From Sphingomonadaceae bacterium 3R27C6 (GTDB lineage Bacteria > Pseudomonadota > Alphaproteobacteria > Sphingomonadales > Sphingomonadaceae): a stretch of DNA of 64,000 nucleotides. The stretch is taken from the NCBI GenBank assembly GCA_005503215.1, contig SCNS01000010.1, positions 124,001-188,000 of the forward strand, in the 5' to 3' direction. Of this stretch, positions 54,806 to 64,000 are shown one piece after another. Positions within the stretch are counted from its first letter, which is position 1. Each line of letters begins with the position of its first letter. Under the pieces are notes generated by a model. The model did no database searches. It was not told the origin of the DNA and saw only the letters and a program-made list of their open reading frames with translations. A program made the position numbers and the translations under genes.

Positions 54806-56830
54806 TTACTGGTCGAGGAAGCTGCGCATCTTGCGGCTGCGCGACGGGTGCTTCAGCTTGCGGAGCGCCTTCGCCTCGATCTGGCGGATGCGTTCGCGCG
54901 TCACGCTGAACTGCTGGCCCACCTCTTCGAGCGTGTGGTCGGTGTTCATCCCGATGCCGAAGCGCATGCGGAGAACGCGCTCCTCACGCGGCGTCAGCGA
55001 CGCGAGGACGCGGGTGACCGTTTCCTTGAGGTTCGACTGCACCGCGGCATCGACCGGGATAACCGCATTCTTGTCCTCGATGAAATCGCCGAGGTGGCTG
55101 TCTTCCTCGTCGCCGATCGGCGTTTCGAGGGAGATCGGCTCCTTGGCGATCTTCATCACCTTGCGAACCTTTTCGAGCGGCATCGACAGACGCTCGGCCA
55201 TTTCCTCGGGGGTCGGCTCGCGGCCGCTTTCGTGGAGGAACTGGCGGCTGCAGCGGACGAGCTTGTTGATCGTCTCGATCATATGGACCGGGATTCGGAT
55301 CGTGCGCGCCTGATCGGCGATCGAGCGGGTGATCGCCTGACGGATCCACCAGGTCGCATAGGTGCTGAACTTGTAGCCGCGACGATACTCGAACTTGTCG
55401 ACCGCCTTCATCAGGCCGATATTGCCTTCCTGGATCAGGTCGAGGAATTGCAGGCCGCGGTTCGTGTATTTTTTCGCGATCGAGATCACGAGGCGCAGGT
55501 TCGCCTCGACCATTTCCTTCTTGGCGATACGCGCTTCGCGCTCGCCCTTCTGGACCATGTTCACGACGCGGCGGAATTCGGTCAGGCTCATGCCTGCCGC
55601 CTGCGCGATTTCGCTGATTTCGATGCGGATGCGGTCGACCGCGCCGGCTTCATTCTCGGCGAAGGCGGCCCATTTCTTGTCGAGCCCGCTGACGCTCTCG
55701 ATCCAGTTTTCTTCGAGCTCGCGCCCGACATAATTGTCGAGGAACGACTTGCGCGGCACCTTGTGGCGTTCGGCAAGGCGCAGCATCTGGCCGCCGAGTG
55801 CGGTCAGGCGGCGGTTATAGCTGTAGAGCTGGTCGACCAGATATTCGATCTTGGTGCCGTGGAACTGCACGCTCTCGACCTGCGCGGTGAGTTCTTCGCG
55901 CAGCTTGTGGTACTTCTTTTCCGACGCTGCGGGGAATTCCTCGCCGCCCGAGAGCGCTTCGAGGCGTGCTTCCTGCAGCTTCGAGAAGGCCTTGAAGCTC
56001 TTGGTGATGTTCGCGAACTTTTCGAGCGCGTCGGGCTTCAGCAGCTCTTCCATCGCCGCGAGGCTGAGGGTGTTGTCTTCCTCATCCTCTTCGAAGCTTT
56101 CGCGCTTGCCCGACGAGCCTTCGCCGTCCTCGTCGTCGCCGTCGGCGGCGGGTTCTTCCTCGACCTCATCCTCGTCCTTGAACGAAACGCCGGCGGTCTT
56201 CTCACTGATTTCGCCGTTGTCGTCGGCGCCTTCTTCCTCGAGGTTCTCGGGCGCCGGGTCCTTCGACAGCATCGCTTCGAGATCGACGATCTCGCGCAGC
56301 TGCATGTCGCCATTGTTCAGCGCGGTCGACCAGTCGATGATCGCGTTGAAGGTCAGCGGGCTTTCGCAAAGCCCCAGGATCATCGTGTCGCGGCCCGCCT
56401 CGATGCGCTTCGCGATCGCGATTTCGCCTTCGCGGCTGAGCAGCTCGACCGCGCCCATTTCGCGCAGGTACATGCGAACGGGATCGTCGGTGCGATCGAC
56501 CGTTTCCTTCTTCTTTTCGATCGCGGGGTTCGAAACCGAACCGGTGCCGGCGCTGACGTCGACTTCGTCGTCGGGCTCCTGGTCGGCCTCTTCCTGCACA
56601 TCCTCGTCGCTTTCGACGATGTTGATGCCCATGTCGGAGATCGCCGACATGATATCCTCGATCTGCTCGGACGACATCTCGTCCTGCGGCAGCGCCGCAT
56701 TCAGCTCGTCATAGGTCAGGTAACCGCGCTTCTTGCCGCGCGCGATCAGCTTTTTGACGTCGGCCTCGTTGAGGTCGATCAGCGGGCTGTCGGTGTCGGT
56801 ATCGGTGTCGGCGGTGCTTTTGGTGGCCAT
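54806..56830 (-). CDS. rpoD: RNA polymerase primary sigma factor (sigma-70)
   Basis: A 674-residue housekeeping sigma factor. Region 1.1 (1-80), an acidic non-conserved insert (~200-280), region 2 ([33 protein letters not shown]), region 3 and region 4.2 ([20 protein letters not shown]) are in order. It directs transcription of most genes. It follows dnaG by 29 bp on the same strand, the usual macromolecular-synthesis arrangement. Confidence 0.97.
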   Translation of the reverse strand: MATKSTADTDTDTDSPLIDLNEADVKKLIARGKKRGYLTYDELNAALPQDEMSSEQIEDIMSAISDMGINIVESDEDVQEEADQEPDDEVDVSAGTGSVSNPAIEKKKETVDRTDDPVRMYLREMGAVELLSREGEIAIAKRIEAGRDTMILGLCESPLTFNAIIDWSTALNNGDMQLREIVDLEAMLSKDPAPENLEEEGADDNGEISEKTAGVSFKDEDEVEEEPAADGDDEDGEGSSGKRESFEEDEEDNTLSLAAMEELLKPDALEKFANITKSFKAFSKLQEARLEALSGGEEFPAASEKKYHKLREELTAQVESVQFHGTKIEYLVDQLYSYNRRLTALGGQMLRLAERHKVPRKSFLDNYVGRELEENWIESVSGLDKKWAAFAENEAGAVDRIRIEISEIAQAAGMSLTEFRRVVNMVQKGEREARIAKKEMVEANLRLVISIAKKYTNRGLQFLDLIQEGNIGLMKAVDKFEYRRGYKFSTYATWWIRQAITRSIADQARTIRIPVHMIETINKLVRCSRQFLHESGREPTPEEMAERLSMPLEKVRKVMKIAKEPISLETPIGDEEDSHLGDFIEDKNAVIPVDAAVQSNLKETVTRVLASLTPREERVLRMRFGIGMNTDHTLEEVGQQFSVTRERIRQIEAKALRKLKHPSRSRKMRSFLDQ

Positions 56831-56859
56831 TCGTGGTTCCTGCCTAAGGGCGTAATCGT

Positions 56860-58749
56860 TCAGCTCTGGTTGCTGTCTTCGGACAGCGCAGCCAGGCGGC
56901 GGGTCAATTCTTTATCCATGGCGGACAGCTTCTGCTGCCGCGCGAATCCTTCGTCGTCCATCGTGCGCTGGAAATCCGCGGTGGCTTCGGCAAGCCGCTC
57001 CCGGATTTCGGGCTGGGTCACCAGCACGCCGATATATTCGTCAAGGTCGCGAAGCGCCGTTTCCCGCGCCGCTGCGGCCTCTTCCTTGCTTTCCAGCCTG
57101 CGATTGAACGAGAAGTGCATTCCGTCGGCTCTGAGCAATGTCATCGCCCTATTATACACTTTCATTGGCTCCAATATGGCAAGCAACCCCTCGCAATCAA
57201 GCCCTTCCTGACGCATTGCGCTGTCAAGCATTACGCCGAGCAGTTCGGCGTCGCTTGAATCGCTCACCGGCAGCCGCGTCAGCGCCTCCTCGTTGCGCCG
57301 GAGCGCTTCGGGGTAACGCAGCAATCCGCCGATCAACGCCGCGACATAAGGCGCCGAAATTCCGGCCTGCCCGATGGAACGCGTCTCGTCGGCCGGAGGT
57401 TGCAATCGCGGGTCGGGGCCGAAGCGGCGATTGCCGCCTGCACGCGGCGGGTTCGGTGTCCATGGCTGGCGCTGGGGCCGCTCGGGTTGCTTGCGTGCGA
57501 ACAGCATATCGAGCCGCTCGCGGAACGCCTCGCGATAATGGTGGCGCACGTCGGCGTCCTCGATCGCGTCGGCGTGCGCGAGCAGACGCGTCTTGAGCGC
57601 GGCGCGTTCCTCGGGCGTCGCGAGCGGTCCCGCCGCGACCTCGTGCGCCCAGAGGCGCTCGACGAGCGGCTGCGTCTCATCGAGGATGGCGTTGAACCCC
57701 TCGGCGCCGCGGGCGCGGACGATATCATCGGGGTCCTGTCCCGCGGGCAGCGTCGCGAAGGCAAGGCTGAAGCCCGGACGGAGCAGGGGCAGCGCGCGCA
57801 TTGCGGCGCGCATCGCCGCCTTCTGCCCCGCGGCATCGCCGTCGAAACACAGCACCGGCACCGGCACCATCCGCCAGATCAGCCCAAGCTGCGCCTCGGT
57901 CAGCGCGGTACCGAGCGGCGCGACGGCGTCGGCGATCCCCGCCTCCGCGAGCGCGATCACGTCCATATAGCCTTCGACGACGATGATCCGGTTCGTCTGC
58001 CGCGATGCCGGCGATGCCTTGTCGAGATTGTAGAGAACGCGGCCCTTGTCGAAGAGCGGCGTGTCGGGCGAGTTCAGATATTTGGGCTCGCCGTCGCCCA
58101 AAATGCGCCCGCCGAACGCGATCACCCGCCCGCGCGCGTCGCGGATCGGGATCATCAGGCGGCCACGGAATCGGTCGTAAGGCTCTTTGTCGTCGACCGC
58201 GATCAGCATCCCCGATTCGACGAGCATCGCGGTCGGGAATTTCTTGAGCGCCTCTTTCAGCGCGCTGCGGCTCTCGGGCGCGAGGCCGAAGCCGAACGCC
58301 TTGCGCGTCGCCTCCGAAATGCCGCGCTTTGCGAGATACTCGCGCGCCGGGGCGCCGTTGCTGCTGCCGAGCTGCTGGGTGAACCAGTCGGCCGCGCCTT
58401 GGACGACATCGCGGAGGCTCGCCTGCTCCTCGGCCTTTTTCGCGGCGCGTGGATCGGCGGCGGGGACCTCCATCCCGGCCTCGGCGGCAAGTTCCTTCAC
58501 CGCATCCATGAACGAGAGGCCGCGCTGGTCGGTCATCCAGCGGATCGCATCGCCGTGCGCCGAGCAGCCGAAGCAGTGGTAGAAGCCCTTCTCGTCGTTG
58601 ATCGTGAAGCTGGGCGTCTTCTCGTTATGGAAGGGGCAGCAGGCTTTATATTCGCGGCCAGCGCGCGTGACCTTCACCGTCCGCCCGATGAGGGTCGACA
58701 GCGTCACGCGCGATCGCAGTTCGTCCAGCCATTGCGGGGTGAGGGTCAA
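56860..58749 (-). CDS. dnaG: DNA primase
   Basis: A 629-residue primase. The CHC2 zinc finger (C38, H41, C59, C62), a TOPRIM catalytic core ([16 protein letters not shown] and [16 protein letters not shown]) and a C-terminal DnaB-binding helical domain are all visible. The start is a TTG (reads [14 protein letters not shown]) preceded by GGGAGGGGGA. That purine tract is part of a dispersed palindromic repeat. The TTG overlaps the DUF559 stop (TTGA). Confidence 0.96.
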   Translation of the reverse strand: MTLTPQWLDELRSRVTLSTLIGRTVKVTRAGREYKACCPFHNEKTPSFTINDEKGFYHCFGCSAHGDAIRWMTDQRGLSFMDAVKELAAEAGMEVPAADPRAAKKAEEQASLRDVVQGAADWFTQQLGSSNGAPAREYLAKRGISEATRKAFGFGLAPESRSALKEALKKFPTAMLVESGMLIAVDDKEPYDRFRGRLMIPIRDARGRVIAFGGRILGDGEPKYLNSPDTPLFDKGRVLYNLDKASPASRQTNRIIVVEGYMDVIALAEAGIADAVAPLGTALTEAQLGLIWRMVPVPVLCFDGDAAGQKAAMRAAMRALPLLRPGFSLAFATLPAGQDPDDIVRARGAEGFNAILDETQPLVERLWAHEVAAGPLATPEERAALKTRLLAHADAIEDADVRHHYREAFRERLDMLFARKQPERPQRQPWTPNPPRAGGNRRFGPDPRLQPPADETRSIGQAGISAPYVAALIGGLLRYPEALRRNEEALTRLPVSDSSDAELLGVMLDSAMRQEGLDCEGLLAILEPMKVYNRAMTLLRADGMHFSFNRRLESKEEAAAARETALRDLDEYIGVLVTQPEIRERLAEATADFQRTMDDEGFARQQKLSAMDKELTRRLAALSEDSNQS

Positions 58750-59108
58750 GAGTCCCCCTCCCGCTTGCGGGAGGGGTTAGGGGAGGGCATGTCCGCAAGC
58801 GCTCGTTCGATTTCGCCCACGACGCCCTCGATCCGTTCCAACACATCATTGTTCCAGAAACGGATCACCTGATAACCCTGTGATTGTAAATAGGCCGTCC
58901 GCGCCTCGTCTTTTTCTACATCAACTGCATGCTGCCCACCATCGACTTCGATAACGAGTTTGGCGGTGCGCGAGACGAAATCGCAGATGAGGGGGCCGAT
59001 GGGAAATTGGCGGTTGAAGCGGACGCCAGCAACCTTGCGAGCGCTCAGTTGCGCCCAGAGCTTCCGTTCGGCGTCGGTTGCGTTCAGCCTTAGCTCGCGG
59101 GAGCGCAT
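58746..59108 (-). CDS. DUF559 endonuclease-like protein
   Basis: A 120-residue protein of the DUF559 / Vsr-like family (restriction-endonuclease fold): LNATDAERKLWAQL, GVRFNRQFPIGPLICDFV, LVIEVDGGQH and YLQSQGYQVIRFWNNDVL, with E and D residues at the expected active-site places. Its last ~12 codons ([13 protein letters not shown]) are encoded by the CCCCTCCCGC repeat unit, so its tail is recent. It is translationally coupled to dnaG. The cellular role is unknown. Confidence 0.85.
   Translation of the reverse strand: MRSRELRLNATDAERKLWAQLSARKVAGVRFNRQFPIGPLICDFVSRTAKLVIEVDGGQHAVDVEKDEARTAYLQSQGYQVIRFWNNDVLERIEGVVGEIERALADMPSPNPSRKREGDS
58755..58776. repeat. Palindromic repeat unit overlapping the DUF559 3' end
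   Basis: CCCCTCCCGC-TT-GCGGGAGGGG, a perfect palindrome. It is followed by GTTAGGGGAGGGCATGTC, a flank repeated after the copy at 59201. It encodes the DUF559 C-terminus and supplies the dnaG ribosome binding site. Confidence 0.75.
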
Positions 59109-59151
59109 TGTCGGTCGTTTATAGCCCTTGTCCAAACAGGCCCTCCCCCGA

Positions 59152-59222
59152 CCCCTCCCGCAAGCGGGAGGGGAGAATATACGCTCGCGGCCGACCAGTC
59201 CCCCTCCCGCTCGCGGGAGGGG
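59152..59222. repeat. Pair of palindromic repeat units
   Basis: CCCCTCCCGC-AA-GCGGGAGGGG at 59152-59173 and CCCCTCCCGC-TC-GCGGGAGGGG at 59201-59222, between the DUF559 start and the YqeY gene end. The second copy shares its flank with the one at 58755. Confidence 0.75.
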
Positions 59223-59239
59223 TTAGGGGAGGGCATGTC

Positions 59240-59692
59240 TCAGGAGAGCGCCGCCTTAACCCACCCGCTCGCCTTGCTCATATCAAGCTGGCTCCCGAGC
59301 CGGTCCTTCACCGCCGCCATCACCTTGCCCATGTCCTTCAGGCTCTCGGCGCCAAGCTCGACCACGATCGCCTTGATCGCGGCGGTCGCTTCATCGTCCG
59401 AAAGCTGCGCGGGCAGGAAGTCCTCGATCACGACGACCTCGGCGGCCTCGATGTCGGCGAGTTCCTGGCGGCCGCCCTGTTCGTACATGGTGATCGATTC
59501 GCGGCGCTGCTTGACCATTTTCTGGAGCACGTCGGTGACGAGCACATCGTCATCGGCCGGCGCGGTGCCGGTGCGGAGCTCAATGTCCTTGTCCTTGATC
59601 TTGGCCAGCATCAGCCGGATGGTGCCGAGCCGCGCCTTGTCGCCGCTTTTCATCGCGGCGACCTGCGCAGCCTTGATGTCGTCACGAATCAT
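59240..59692 (-). CDS. GatB/YqeY-domain protein
   Basis: A 150-residue protein of the YqeY family, related to the tail domain of GatB: AMKSGDKARLGTIRLMLAKIK, MVKQRRESITMYEQGGRQELADIEAAE and a C-terminal helical part ending GWVKAALS. It may bind tRNA or aid amidotransferase work; the role is not settled. The start is the ATG after GGGGACACGT. It lies upstream of DUF559, dnaG and rpoD on the same strand. Confidence 0.9.
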   Translation of the reverse strand: MIRDDIKAAQVAAMKSGDKARLGTIRLMLAKIKDKDIELRTGTAPADDDVLVTDVLQKMVKQRRESITMYEQGGRQELADIEAAEVVVIEDFLPAQLSDDEATAAIKAIVVELGAESLKDMGKVMAAVKDRLGSQLDMSKASGWVKAALS

Positions 59693-59823
59693 ACGTGTCC
59701 CCATGCGCTGCAAATTTCGGAAAGGCCCTCTCTAGCGAGAAGTTTCCTAATCCGATAGCTTGTGAATCACTTTTTTGGCGCCTACTTGGTCGGCCGTTTA
59801 GCCCCCCGTCCGGAGCATGTTGA

Positions 59824-61008
59824 ATGGCACCTGCCAACCCCCCAGTGGCGCCTAAAGTCGCGCCCAAAAGCCAGCCATCTGGCGCGACTGGCGTCCTCGT
59901 CCTTGCTGATGGCACGATCCTGTGGGGCGTCGGCTATGGCGCTGCTGGCTCCGCTGTGGGCGAGATTTGTTTCAACACGTCGATGACGGGCTATCAGGAA
60001 ATCCTGACCGACCCCTCTTATGCGGGGCAGATCGTCACCTTCACCTTTCCGCATATCGGTAATGTCGGCGCGAACCCCGAAGATATGGAACGCGGCGTGC
60101 ATGGAGCGCTTGGCGCGATCACGCGCGAGTTGCCGACGCAGCCGAGCAACTTCCGCAGCGTGCAGACGCTCCCCGAGTGGATGATCGAACAGGGCGTCAT
60201 CGGACTTGCCGGGATCGACACGCGCGCATTGACGCGCCGCATCCGCGACGCGGGCGCGCCGAACGGCGTGATCGCGCACAGCCCCGACGGCAAGTTCGAC
60301 GTGGACGAGCTGCTCGCCATGGCGCGCGGCTGGGCGGGGCTTGAAGGCATGGACCTTGCAAAGGCGGTCAGCCGCACCGACACCGGCGACTGGACCGGCG
60401 GCGCGTGGACGCTGGGGCATGGCTATGCGACCGAAGAGGGCGGCGAGCGCCCGCATGTCGTCGCGATCGACTATGGTGCGAAGGACAATATCTTCCGCAA
60501 CCTTGTGAAAGCCGGCGCGCGCGTCACCGTGGTGCCCGCGACCGCGAGCCTCGACGAGGTGCTGGGGCATCAGCCCGCGGGCGTGTTCCTCTCGAACGGC
60601 CCCGGCGACCCCGCCGCGACGGGCGGCTATGCGGTGCCGGTGATCCAGGGACTGCTCGAGCGCGACGTGCCGATCTTCGGCATCTGCCTCGGCCACCAGA
60701 TGCTGGGCATCGCGGCGGGCGCGAAGACGGTGAAAATGCATCAGGGCCACCGCGGCGCGAACCACCCGGTGCAGCGCGCCGAGGATGGCGTGGTCGAGAT
60801 CACCAGCATGAACCACGGTTTCGCGGTTGACGCCTCGACGCTGCCCGCCGGCGTGGTCGAGACGCACAAGAGCCTGTTCGACGGATCGAACTGCGGCATC
60901 GCGATCACGGGCAAGAAGGCGTTCAGCGTGCAATATCACCCCGAGGCGAGCCCGGGGCCGCAGGACAGCTTCTATCTGTTCGAGAAGTTTGTGGGCGGGC
61001 TGAAATGA
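59824..61008 (+). CDS. carA: Carbamoyl-phosphate synthase small subunit
   Basis: A 394-residue glutaminase subunit that feeds ammonia to CarB for arginine and pyrimidine synthesis. The N-terminal domain has FNTSMTGYQEILTDPSYAGQI; the class I amidotransferase domain has SNGPGDP, GICLGHQ with nucleophile C288, and FSVQYHPEASPGPQD with catalytic His/Glu. GGAG lies nine bases before the ATG. The stop overlaps the following lipoprotein gene by 4 bp. Confidence 0.96.
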   Translation: MAPANPPVAPKVAPKSQPSGATGVLVLADGTILWGVGYGAAGSAVGEICFNTSMTGYQEILTDPSYAGQIVTFTFPHIGNVGANPEDMERGVHGALGAITRELPTQPSNFRSVQTLPEWMIEQGVIGLAGIDTRALTRRIRDAGAPNGVIAHSPDGKFDVDELLAMARGWAGLEGMDLAKAVSRTDTGDWTGGAWTLGHGYATEEGGERPHVVAIDYGAKDNIFRNLVKAGARVTVVPATASLDEVLGHQPAGVFLSNGPGDPAATGGYAVPVIQGLLERDVPIFGICLGHQMLGIAAGAKTVKMHQGHRGANHPVQRAEDGVVEITSMNHGFAVDASTLPAGVVETHKSLFDGSNCGIAITGKKAFSVQYHPEASPGPQDSFYLFEKFVGGLK

Positions 61009-61469
61009 GGATCGCTGAAATCCTCAAGATTTCTATTATCCCAGTTATCTTAGCTGGTTGCGCGCCGGCTGCGCAAAAGGCGACGAGGGACGACAACATC
61101 GCAAAATACGAAAAGGCGTTTGATAGCGGGAATGACCTTCTTACCTTTTGGATAGTCGATTTGTCTGGCGGGCCAATAAAAGGAGCCGTGGCGACCGACG
61201 ATGCTTTGCTACAAGTCGGATCTGCTGACCTGCTGCTTCAGGCTTTGTCGAGATGTGGCGAGGCAAGATTCTTAGTCAATCACGGTTTGACGCATCACGA
61301 AGTTGTTTCCGTTCCCGTAAAAGCGAATAACCCATTTCGAACGCTCAGCGATTTCGAACTTGTTGATTGCGTTCGGAAAATTGTTTCATTTTCATTCGGA
61401 GCCGGAATCGGCCGGGAGCCGGATGGAGATTCCTCACCGTTCAAGAGTTTATATGCCCAAAAGAACTGA
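61005..61469 (+). CDS. Small lipoprotein of unknown function between carA and carB
   Basis: A 154-residue protein. The N-terminus [19 protein letters not shown] ends in a lipobox with C19, so it should be a membrane-anchored lipoprotein. The rest has no domain I know; it contains two further Cys (CGEARF and DCVRK). The start overlaps carA (ATGA) and its end overlaps carB by 17 bp. I counted 210 G+C in the 420 bases 61021-61440 (50%), clearly below the flanking car genes, so its base composition marks it as a later arrival. Confidence 0.72.
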   Translation: MRIAEILKISIIPVILAGCAPAAQKATRDDNIAKYEKAFDSGNDLLTFWIVDLSGGPIKGAVATDDALLQVGSADLLLQALSRCGEARFLVNHGLTHHEVVSVPVKANNPFRTLSDFELVDCVRKIVSFSFGAGIGREPDGDSSPFKSLYAQKN

Positions 61470-64000
61470 CATCCAATCCATCCTCGTCATCGGCGCCGGC
61501 CCGATCGTTATCGGTCAGGCTTGCGAGTTCGACTATTCGGGAACGCAGGCGATCAAGGCGTTGAAGGAGGAGGGCTATCGCATCGTCCTCGTCAACTCCA
61601 ACCCTGCGACGATCATGACCGATCCCGATCTGGCCGACGCGACCTATGTCGAGCCGATCACGCCCGAGATCGTCGCGAAGATCATCGCGAAGGAGCGCCC
61701 CGACGCGGTGCTGCCGACGATGGGCGGGCAGACCGCGCTCAACACCGCGCTGGCACTGTTCAACGACGGGACGCTGGAGAAATATGGCGTCGAGATGATC
61801 GGCGCCGATGCCGAGGCGATCGACAAGGCCGAGGACCGGATCAAGTTCCGCGACGCGATGGACAAGATCGGGCTCGAAAGCGCGCGCTCGGGCATTGCGC
61901 ACACGCTCGACGAGGCGTTCGCCGTGCTCGAACGCACCGGCCTGCCGTCGATCATCCGCCCCAGTTTCACCATGGGCGGCACCGGCGGCGGCATCGCGTA
62001 CAACCGCGAGGAGTTCGAGCATATCGTCCGCGGCGGCCTGATCGCCTCGCCGACCACCGAAGTCCTGATCGAGGAATCGCTCCTCGGCTGGAAAGAATAT
62101 GAGATGGAGGTGGTGCGCGACCGCAAGGACAATTGCATCATCATCTGTTCGATCGAAAATGTCGATCCGATGGGCGTGCATACCGGCGACAGCATCACCG
62201 TCGCGCCGGCGCTGACGCTGACCGACAAGGAATATCAGATCATGCGCAACGCGAGCATCGCGGTGCTGCGTGAGATCGGGGTCGAAACGGGCGGGTCGAA
62301 CGTCCAGTTCGCGGTCAATCCGAAGGACGGCCGCCTGATCGTGATCGAGATGAACCCGCGCGTGTCGCGCTCGTCGGCGCTCGCGTCGAAGGCGACGGGC
62401 TTCCCGATCGCCAAGGTCGCGGCAAAGCTCGCGGTCGGCTACACGCTCGACGAGATTATGAACGACATCACCGGCGTCACCCCCGCGTCGTTCGAACCGA
62501 CGATCGACTATGTCGTCACCAAGATCCCGCGCTTCGCCTTCGAAAAGTTCAAGGGCGCCGAGGCGACGCTGTCGACCGCGATGAAGTCGGTCGGCGAAGT
62601 GATGGCGATCGGCCGCACGATCCACGAGTCTTTGCAAAAGGCGCTGCGCGGGCTGGAGACGGGGCTTAGCGGCTTCAACTTCGTCGACCGCCTCAAGGGC
62701 GCGACGCACGACCAGCTCCGCAGCGAACTCGCGAAGCGCACCCCCGACCGGCTGCTCAACGCCGCGCAGGCGATCCGCGAGGGGCTTCCGCTCGCCGAGA
62801 TCAACCGCGTTGCGGGTTACGACATGTGGTTCCTCGAACGCATCGCCGAGATCGTCGAAGCCGAGGTGGACGTCTGCACCAACGGCCTGCCGCGCGACGC
62901 CGAAGCGCTGCGCAAATTGAAGGCGATGGGCTTCTCGGACAAGCGTCTCGCCTATCTTGCGCTCCAGTCGGCGAACCTCCATCCCGGCACGCGCCGCGCG
63001 ACCGCGCGCGGCAGCGGGTTGATCCACGAAGCGGTGAAGGCGATGACCGGCGGCGTCACGGAGGCCGAGGTGCGCGCGCTGCGCCACAAGCTCGGCGTGC
63101 GCCCCGTCTTCAAGACGATCGACACCTGCGCCGCCGAATTCGCTGCAAAGACGCCCTACCTCTATTCGACCTACGAAGCGCCCACTTTTGGCGAGCCCGA
63201 AAATGAGGCGAACCCGAGCGACCGCAAGAAGGTCGTCATCCTCGGCGGCGGTCCGAACCGGATCGGGCAGGGGATCGAGTTCGATTATTGCTGCTGCCAC
63301 GCCTGCTTCGCGCTCGAAGAGGCGGGGTACGAGACGATCATGATCAACTGCAACCCGGAGACGGTGTCGACCGATTATGACACGTCGGACCGCCTCTATT
63401 TCGAACCGCTGACGGCAGAAGATGTGCTCGAGATCCTCCACGTCGAAATGTCGAAGGGCGAGCTCGTCGGCGTGATCGTCCAGTTCGGCGGGCAGACGCC
63501 GCTCAAGCTCGCGCAGGCGCTCTCGGACGCGGGCATCCCGATCCTCGGCACCTCGCCCGACGCGATCGACCTTGCCGAAGACCGCGAGCGCTTTGCCGCG
63601 CTCGTCAACAAGCTCGGCCTGAAGCAGCCCGAAAACGGCATCGCGCGCAGCCGCGAGGAAGCCGTCGCGGTCGCGGCGCGCATCGGCTACCCGGTGCTTA
63701 CGCGCCCGAGCTATGTGCTTGGCGGCCGCGCGATGGAGATCGTCGACGATCAGGCGCAGCTCGAAAATTATATCGAGACCGCGGTGCAGGTGTCGGGCGA
63801 TTCCCCGGTGCTGATCGACCGTTATCTGCGTGACGCGATCGAAGTCGATGTCGATGCCTTGTGCGACGGGACCGATGTCGTTGTCGCGGGCGTGCTCCAG
63901 CATATCGAGGAAGCCGGGGTCCATTCGGGCGACAGCGCCTGCTCGATCCCGCCATACAGCCTGTCGGCCGGCATCGTCGCCGAAATCGAGCGCCAGACCG
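61453..64000 (+). CDS. carB: Carbamoyl-phosphate synthase large subunit (3' partial)
   Basis: The first ~849 residues of a protein that is normally about 1,070-1,110 long; the window ends inside it. [52 protein letters not shown] and [18 protein letters not shown] mark the first ATP-grasp half; [24 protein letters not shown] begins the second. It makes carbamoyl phosphate from bicarbonate, ATP and CarA-derived ammonia. The ATG ([10 protein letters not shown]) lies inside the end of the lipoprotein gene. Confidence 0.97.
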   Translation, partial: MPKRTDIQSILVIGAGPIVIGQACEFDYSGTQAIKALKEEGYRIVLVNSNPATIMTDPDLADATYVEPITPEIVAKIIAKERPDAVLPTMGGQTALNTALALFNDGTLEKYGVEMIGADAEAIDKAEDRIKFRDAMDKIGLESARSGIAHTLDEAFAVLERTGLPSIIRPSFTMGGTGGGIAYNREEFEHIVRGGLIASPTTEVLIEESLLGWKEYEMEVVRDRKDNCIIICSIENVDPMGVHTGDSITVAPALTLTDKEYQIMRNASIAVLREIGVETGGSNVQFAVNPKDGRLIVIEMNPRVSRSSALASKATGFPIAKVAAKLAVGYTLDEIMNDITGVTPASFEPTIDYVVTKIPRFAFEKFKGAEATLSTAMKSVGEVMAIGRTIHESLQKALRGLETGLSGFNFVDRLKGATHDQLRSELAKRTPDRLLNAAQAIREGLPLAEINRVAGYDMWFLERIAEIVEAEVDVCTNGLPRDAEALRKLKAMGFSDKRLAYLALQSANLHPGTRRATARGSGLIHEAVKAMTGGVTEAEVRALRHKLGVRPVFKTIDTCAAEFAAKTPYLYSTYEAPTFGEPENEANPSDRKKVVILGGGPNRIGQGIEFDYCCCHACFALEEAGYETIMINCNPETVSTDYDTSDRLYFEPLTAEDVLEILHVEMSKGELVGVIVQFGGQTPLKLAQALSDAGIPILGTSPDAIDLAEDRERFAALVNKLGLKQPENGIARSREEAVAVAARIGYPVLTRPSYVLGGRAMEIVDDQAQLENYIETAVQVSGDSPVLIDRYLRDAIEVDVDALCDGTDVVVAGVLQHIEEAGVHSGDSACSIPPYSLSAGIVAEIERQT

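Noticed and set aside
54632-57211. A very long open frame opposite rpoD (859 codons), and similar ones opposite the TonB receptor genes, moaA/nadK, mfd and carB
   Set aside because: They are mirror frames of GC-rich, strongly conserved genes; their residue content is Arg/Ala/Asp-rich and shows no domain.
1-64000. Mobile elements, prophage or restriction-modification genes
   Set aside because: I found no transposase, integrase, methylase or phage structural gene; the only composition outlier I noticed is the small gene at 61005.

Overview
The window is about 64 kb of GC-rich chromosome with very dense coding. It most likely comes from a sphingomonad (Alphaproteobacteria, Sphingomonadaceae, Sphingopyxis-like). 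That assignment is an inference from four large TonB-dependent receptors, sphingomonad-type housekeeping neighbourhoods (YqeY / DUF559 / dnaG / rpoD; sdhE-mfd; carA-carB) and short GC-rich palindromic repeats scattered between genes. I see no insertion sequence, transposase, integrase, phage gene or CRISPR array.

Region 1 (1-5052) is the end of an alpha-glucoside locus: a GH65 phosphorylase fused to beta-phosphoglucomutase (cut by the window edge), a TonB-dependent receptor and an MFS sugar transporter.

Region 2 (5185-16612) is the most unusual accessory block. It holds two TonB-dependent receptors, a Spinster-like MFS transporter, a DUF3237 protein, two MarR-type regulators, a group D flavin monooxygenase-like protein, a Tat-exported sulfatase and an NAD(P)H:FMN reductase. 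Two perfect palindromes sharing the core CTTAG-N4-CTAAG lie in its promoter regions and suggest one regulon. I infer a system that takes up a sulfate ester, removes the sulfate in the periplasm and oxidises the product.

Region 3 (16835-26502) is a sucrose/fructan locus: ROK repressor, a promoter buried in a 15-bp-arm palindrome, a short leader ORF coupled to a ROK fructokinase, a sugar porter, a secreted GH32 enzyme, a TonB-dependent receptor and a divergent GH32-like lipoprotein.

Region 4 (26590-33059) has a small exported protein of unknown family facing an OmpR-type response regulator and histidine kinase. An operon of beta-carbonic anhydrase, SulP transporter and an aspartic-protease/PDZ protein follows. 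TGTAAG/TGTTTC boxes flank the two-component genes.

Region 5 (33387-64000) is mainly housekeeping: tRNA-Asn, nadK, moaA, an EAL protein, mfd, sdhE, recG, a PilZ protein and tyrS; a cell-wall-related group (DOMON-like, DUF1343/NamZ-like, M24 peptidase, DUF817, Amj-like); a VWA protein and MoxR ATPase separated by a soluble chemoreceptor; then DUF6975, PspC, rpoD, dnaG, DUF559, YqeY, carA, an inserted AT-richer lipoprotein gene, and carB (cut by the window end).
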